Below, in pieces: positions 62,689-64,000 of a stretch of DNA of 64,000 bases. The notes under the pieces are model-generated. The model ran no database searches. It saw nothing but the letters and a program-made list of their open reading frames with translations, and was not told the DNA's origin. The DNA comes from Litoditis marina (Eukaryota; Nematoda; Chromadorea; Rhabditida; Rhabditidae): assembly GCA_964036275.1 (NCBI GenBank), contig CAXIWQ010000038.1, forward strand, positions 92,496 to 156,495, read 5' to 3'. The first letter of the stretch is position 1; the number at the start of each line of letters is the position of its first letter. Position numbers and translations under genes: made by a program.

Positions 62689-64000
62689 CTATCAAATCTG
62701 TTGCTCGCAGCTACAAAAACCTAATACGACAATCTATTATGTGGCGCACAGCCACAAAATACGAATTAACGCTGTTATCGACTCTTTGGCTTGCAGCTAC
62801 AGAGAAAAGCTTATACGGCTACCAAGTGTGTTGCTCACAGCTACAAGAACCTAATACGACTATATATTCTGTGGCGCACAGCCACAAAATACGAATTAAC
62901 GCTGTTATCGACTCTTTGGCTTGCAGCTACAGAAAAAAGCTTATACGGCTATCAAGTCTGTTGCTCCCAGCTACAAAAACCTAATACGACTTTATATTCT
63001 GTGGCGCACAGCCACAAAAGACAAATTAACGCGGTTATTGACTCTTTGCCTTGCAGCTACAGGAAAAAGTTCATACGGCTATCAAGTCTGTTGCTCCCAG
63101 CTACAAGAACCTGATACGACTATCTATTCTGTGGCGCACAGCCACGAAATACAAATTAACGCGGTTATTGACTTTTCGGCTTGCAGTTACAGAAAAAAAA
63201 AATCACACGGCTATCAAGTCTGTTCCTCACAACTACAAAAAACTAATACGACTGTATACCCTGTGGCGCACAGCCACAAAAGACAGTTTAACGCGGTTAT
63301 TGACTCTTTGCCTTGCAGCTACAGAAAAAAATTTATACGGCCATCAAGTCTGTTGCTACCAGCTACAAAAACTTAATACGACTATCTTTTCTGTGGTGCA
63401 CAACCACAAAACACGAATTAACGCGGTTATTGACTCTTTGCCTTGCAGCTACAGAAAAAAGTTTATACGGCTATCAAGTCTGTTGCTCCCAGCTACAAAA
63501 ACCTAATACGACAATCTTTTCTGTGGTGCACAAGCAGAAAATACGAATTAACGCGGTTTTTGACTCTGTGGCTTGCATTTACAGAGAACAGTTCATACGG
63601 CTATCACGTCTGTTGCTCCCAGCTACAAAAACCTAATACGACTTTATATTCTGTGGCGCACAGCCACAAAAGACAAATTAACGCGGTTATCGACTCTTTG
63701 GCTTGCAGCTACAGAAAAAAGCTTATACGGCTATCAAGTCTGTTGCTCCCAGCTATAAAAACCTAATACGACTTTATATTCTGTGGCGCACAGCCACAAA
63801 AGACAAATTAACACGGTTATTGACTCTTTGCCTTGCAGCTACAGGAAAAAGTTCATACGGCTATCAAGTCTGTTGCTCCCAGCTACAAGAACCTGATACG
63901 ACTATCTTTTCTGTGGCGCACAGCCACGAAATACAAATTAACGCGGTTATCGACTTTTCGGCTTGCAGTCACAGAAAAAAATCACACGGCTATCAAGTCT
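62689..64000 (+). repeat. Diverged 'ACGCTG' cassette, copy 5
   Basis: Matches copy 4 at about 9.03 kb, as part of a longer correspondence of about 52.5-55.0 kb with 61.5-64.0 kb. It contains the same GTGGTGCACAACCAC, GTGGTGCACAAGCAG and GCATTTACAG monomers and is cut by the window end in the second round, at the TTCGGCTTGCAGTCACAG monomer. Confidence 0.85.

Larger units (their letters stand above)
20898..64000 (+). repeat. 130-bp satellite array, right segment
   Basis: Continuation of the same satellite in the same orientation. It resumes at GCCTTGCAGCTAC, the point of the monomer where the left segment broke off, and runs beyond the window end, which falls inside a monomer. I saw no further non-satellite DNA. 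Homogeneity is patchy: 28-52 kb consists largely of near-identical multi-kilobase copies, whereas 52.5-55 kb and 61.5-64 kb hold more diverged monomers. Together with the left segment this is about 490 monomers. Confidence 0.97.

Noticed and set aside
1..64000. Hundreds of open frames of 60-340 codons on the + strand as protein genes or a repeat protein family
   Set aside because: They begin at TTG or GTG, overlap in two or three frames, shift frame with every 130-bp period, and are broken by each small indel. The DNA repeat, not any reading frame, is conserved.
1..64000. CRISPR array
   Set aside because: Repeats are directly contiguous 130-bp monomers without unique spacers, and no cas-like gene is present.
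1..64000. tRNA, rRNA or small nucleolar RNA genes
   Set aside because: The only recurrent secondary structure is the 6-bp hairpin in subunit B. No cloverleaf, box motifs or rRNA-like sequence were seen.
1..64000. Telomeric or simple-sequence array
   Set aside because: The unit is 130 bp of mixed composition. No short G-rich telomere-type repeats occur.

Overview
The window is almost entirely satellite DNA: one tandem repeat with a 130-bp monomer (consensus about 41% G+C by hand count), all in one orientation, filling 1-20536 and 20898-64000, or roughly 490 monomers. The only non-satellite DNA is a 361-bp segment at 20537-20897. I found no convincing protein-coding gene, RNA gene, CRISPR array or transposon with recognisable ends. 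A uniform head-to-tail array of this length, with higher-order repeats (HORs), points to a eukaryotic heterochromatic or (peri)centromeric satellite. Nothing in the sequence lets me name the species or the satellite family.

The array is nested. (1) The 130-bp monomer looks like an old trimer of a 41-45-bp subunit. (2) Monomers are grouped into HOR units whose lengths differ from patch to patch: 643, 2078, 649, 2200, 520, 516, 1168, 1685, 2209/2078, 906, 1299, 896, 2194 and 2058 bp. (3) Some HORs are nested again: at 41930-47456 a 3201-bp super-unit consists of one 513-bp and three 896-bp units. (4) Long blocks recur at a distance: 2730-5345 with 7255-9869, 30190-33892 with 35639-39731, and about 52.5-55.0 kb with 61.5-64.0 kb.

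Layout: 1-2530 is an older mosaic. 2.5-12.8 kb holds two large duplicated blocks. 13.3-20.5 kb is the 649-bp and 2200-bp HOR zone. 20537-20897 is the foreign insert. 21-28 kb has 516-, 1168- and 1685-bp HORs. 28-42 kb has a 3.7-4.1-kb block duplication plus 906- and 1299-bp HORs. 42-47.5 kb is the 896/3201-bp array. 48-52.5 kb is a 2194-bp duplication. 52.5-64 kb has a 2058-bp HOR flanked by two copies of a diverged cassette.

Many open reading frames of 60-340 codons occur on the + strand, but they are by-products of the repeat. They start mostly at TTG or GTG, and because 130 = 1 mod 3 the same DNA is read in all three frames. The insert carries one 70-codon open frame on the minus strand that looks protein-like but that I cannot identify. 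It is the best candidate here for a gene fragment.
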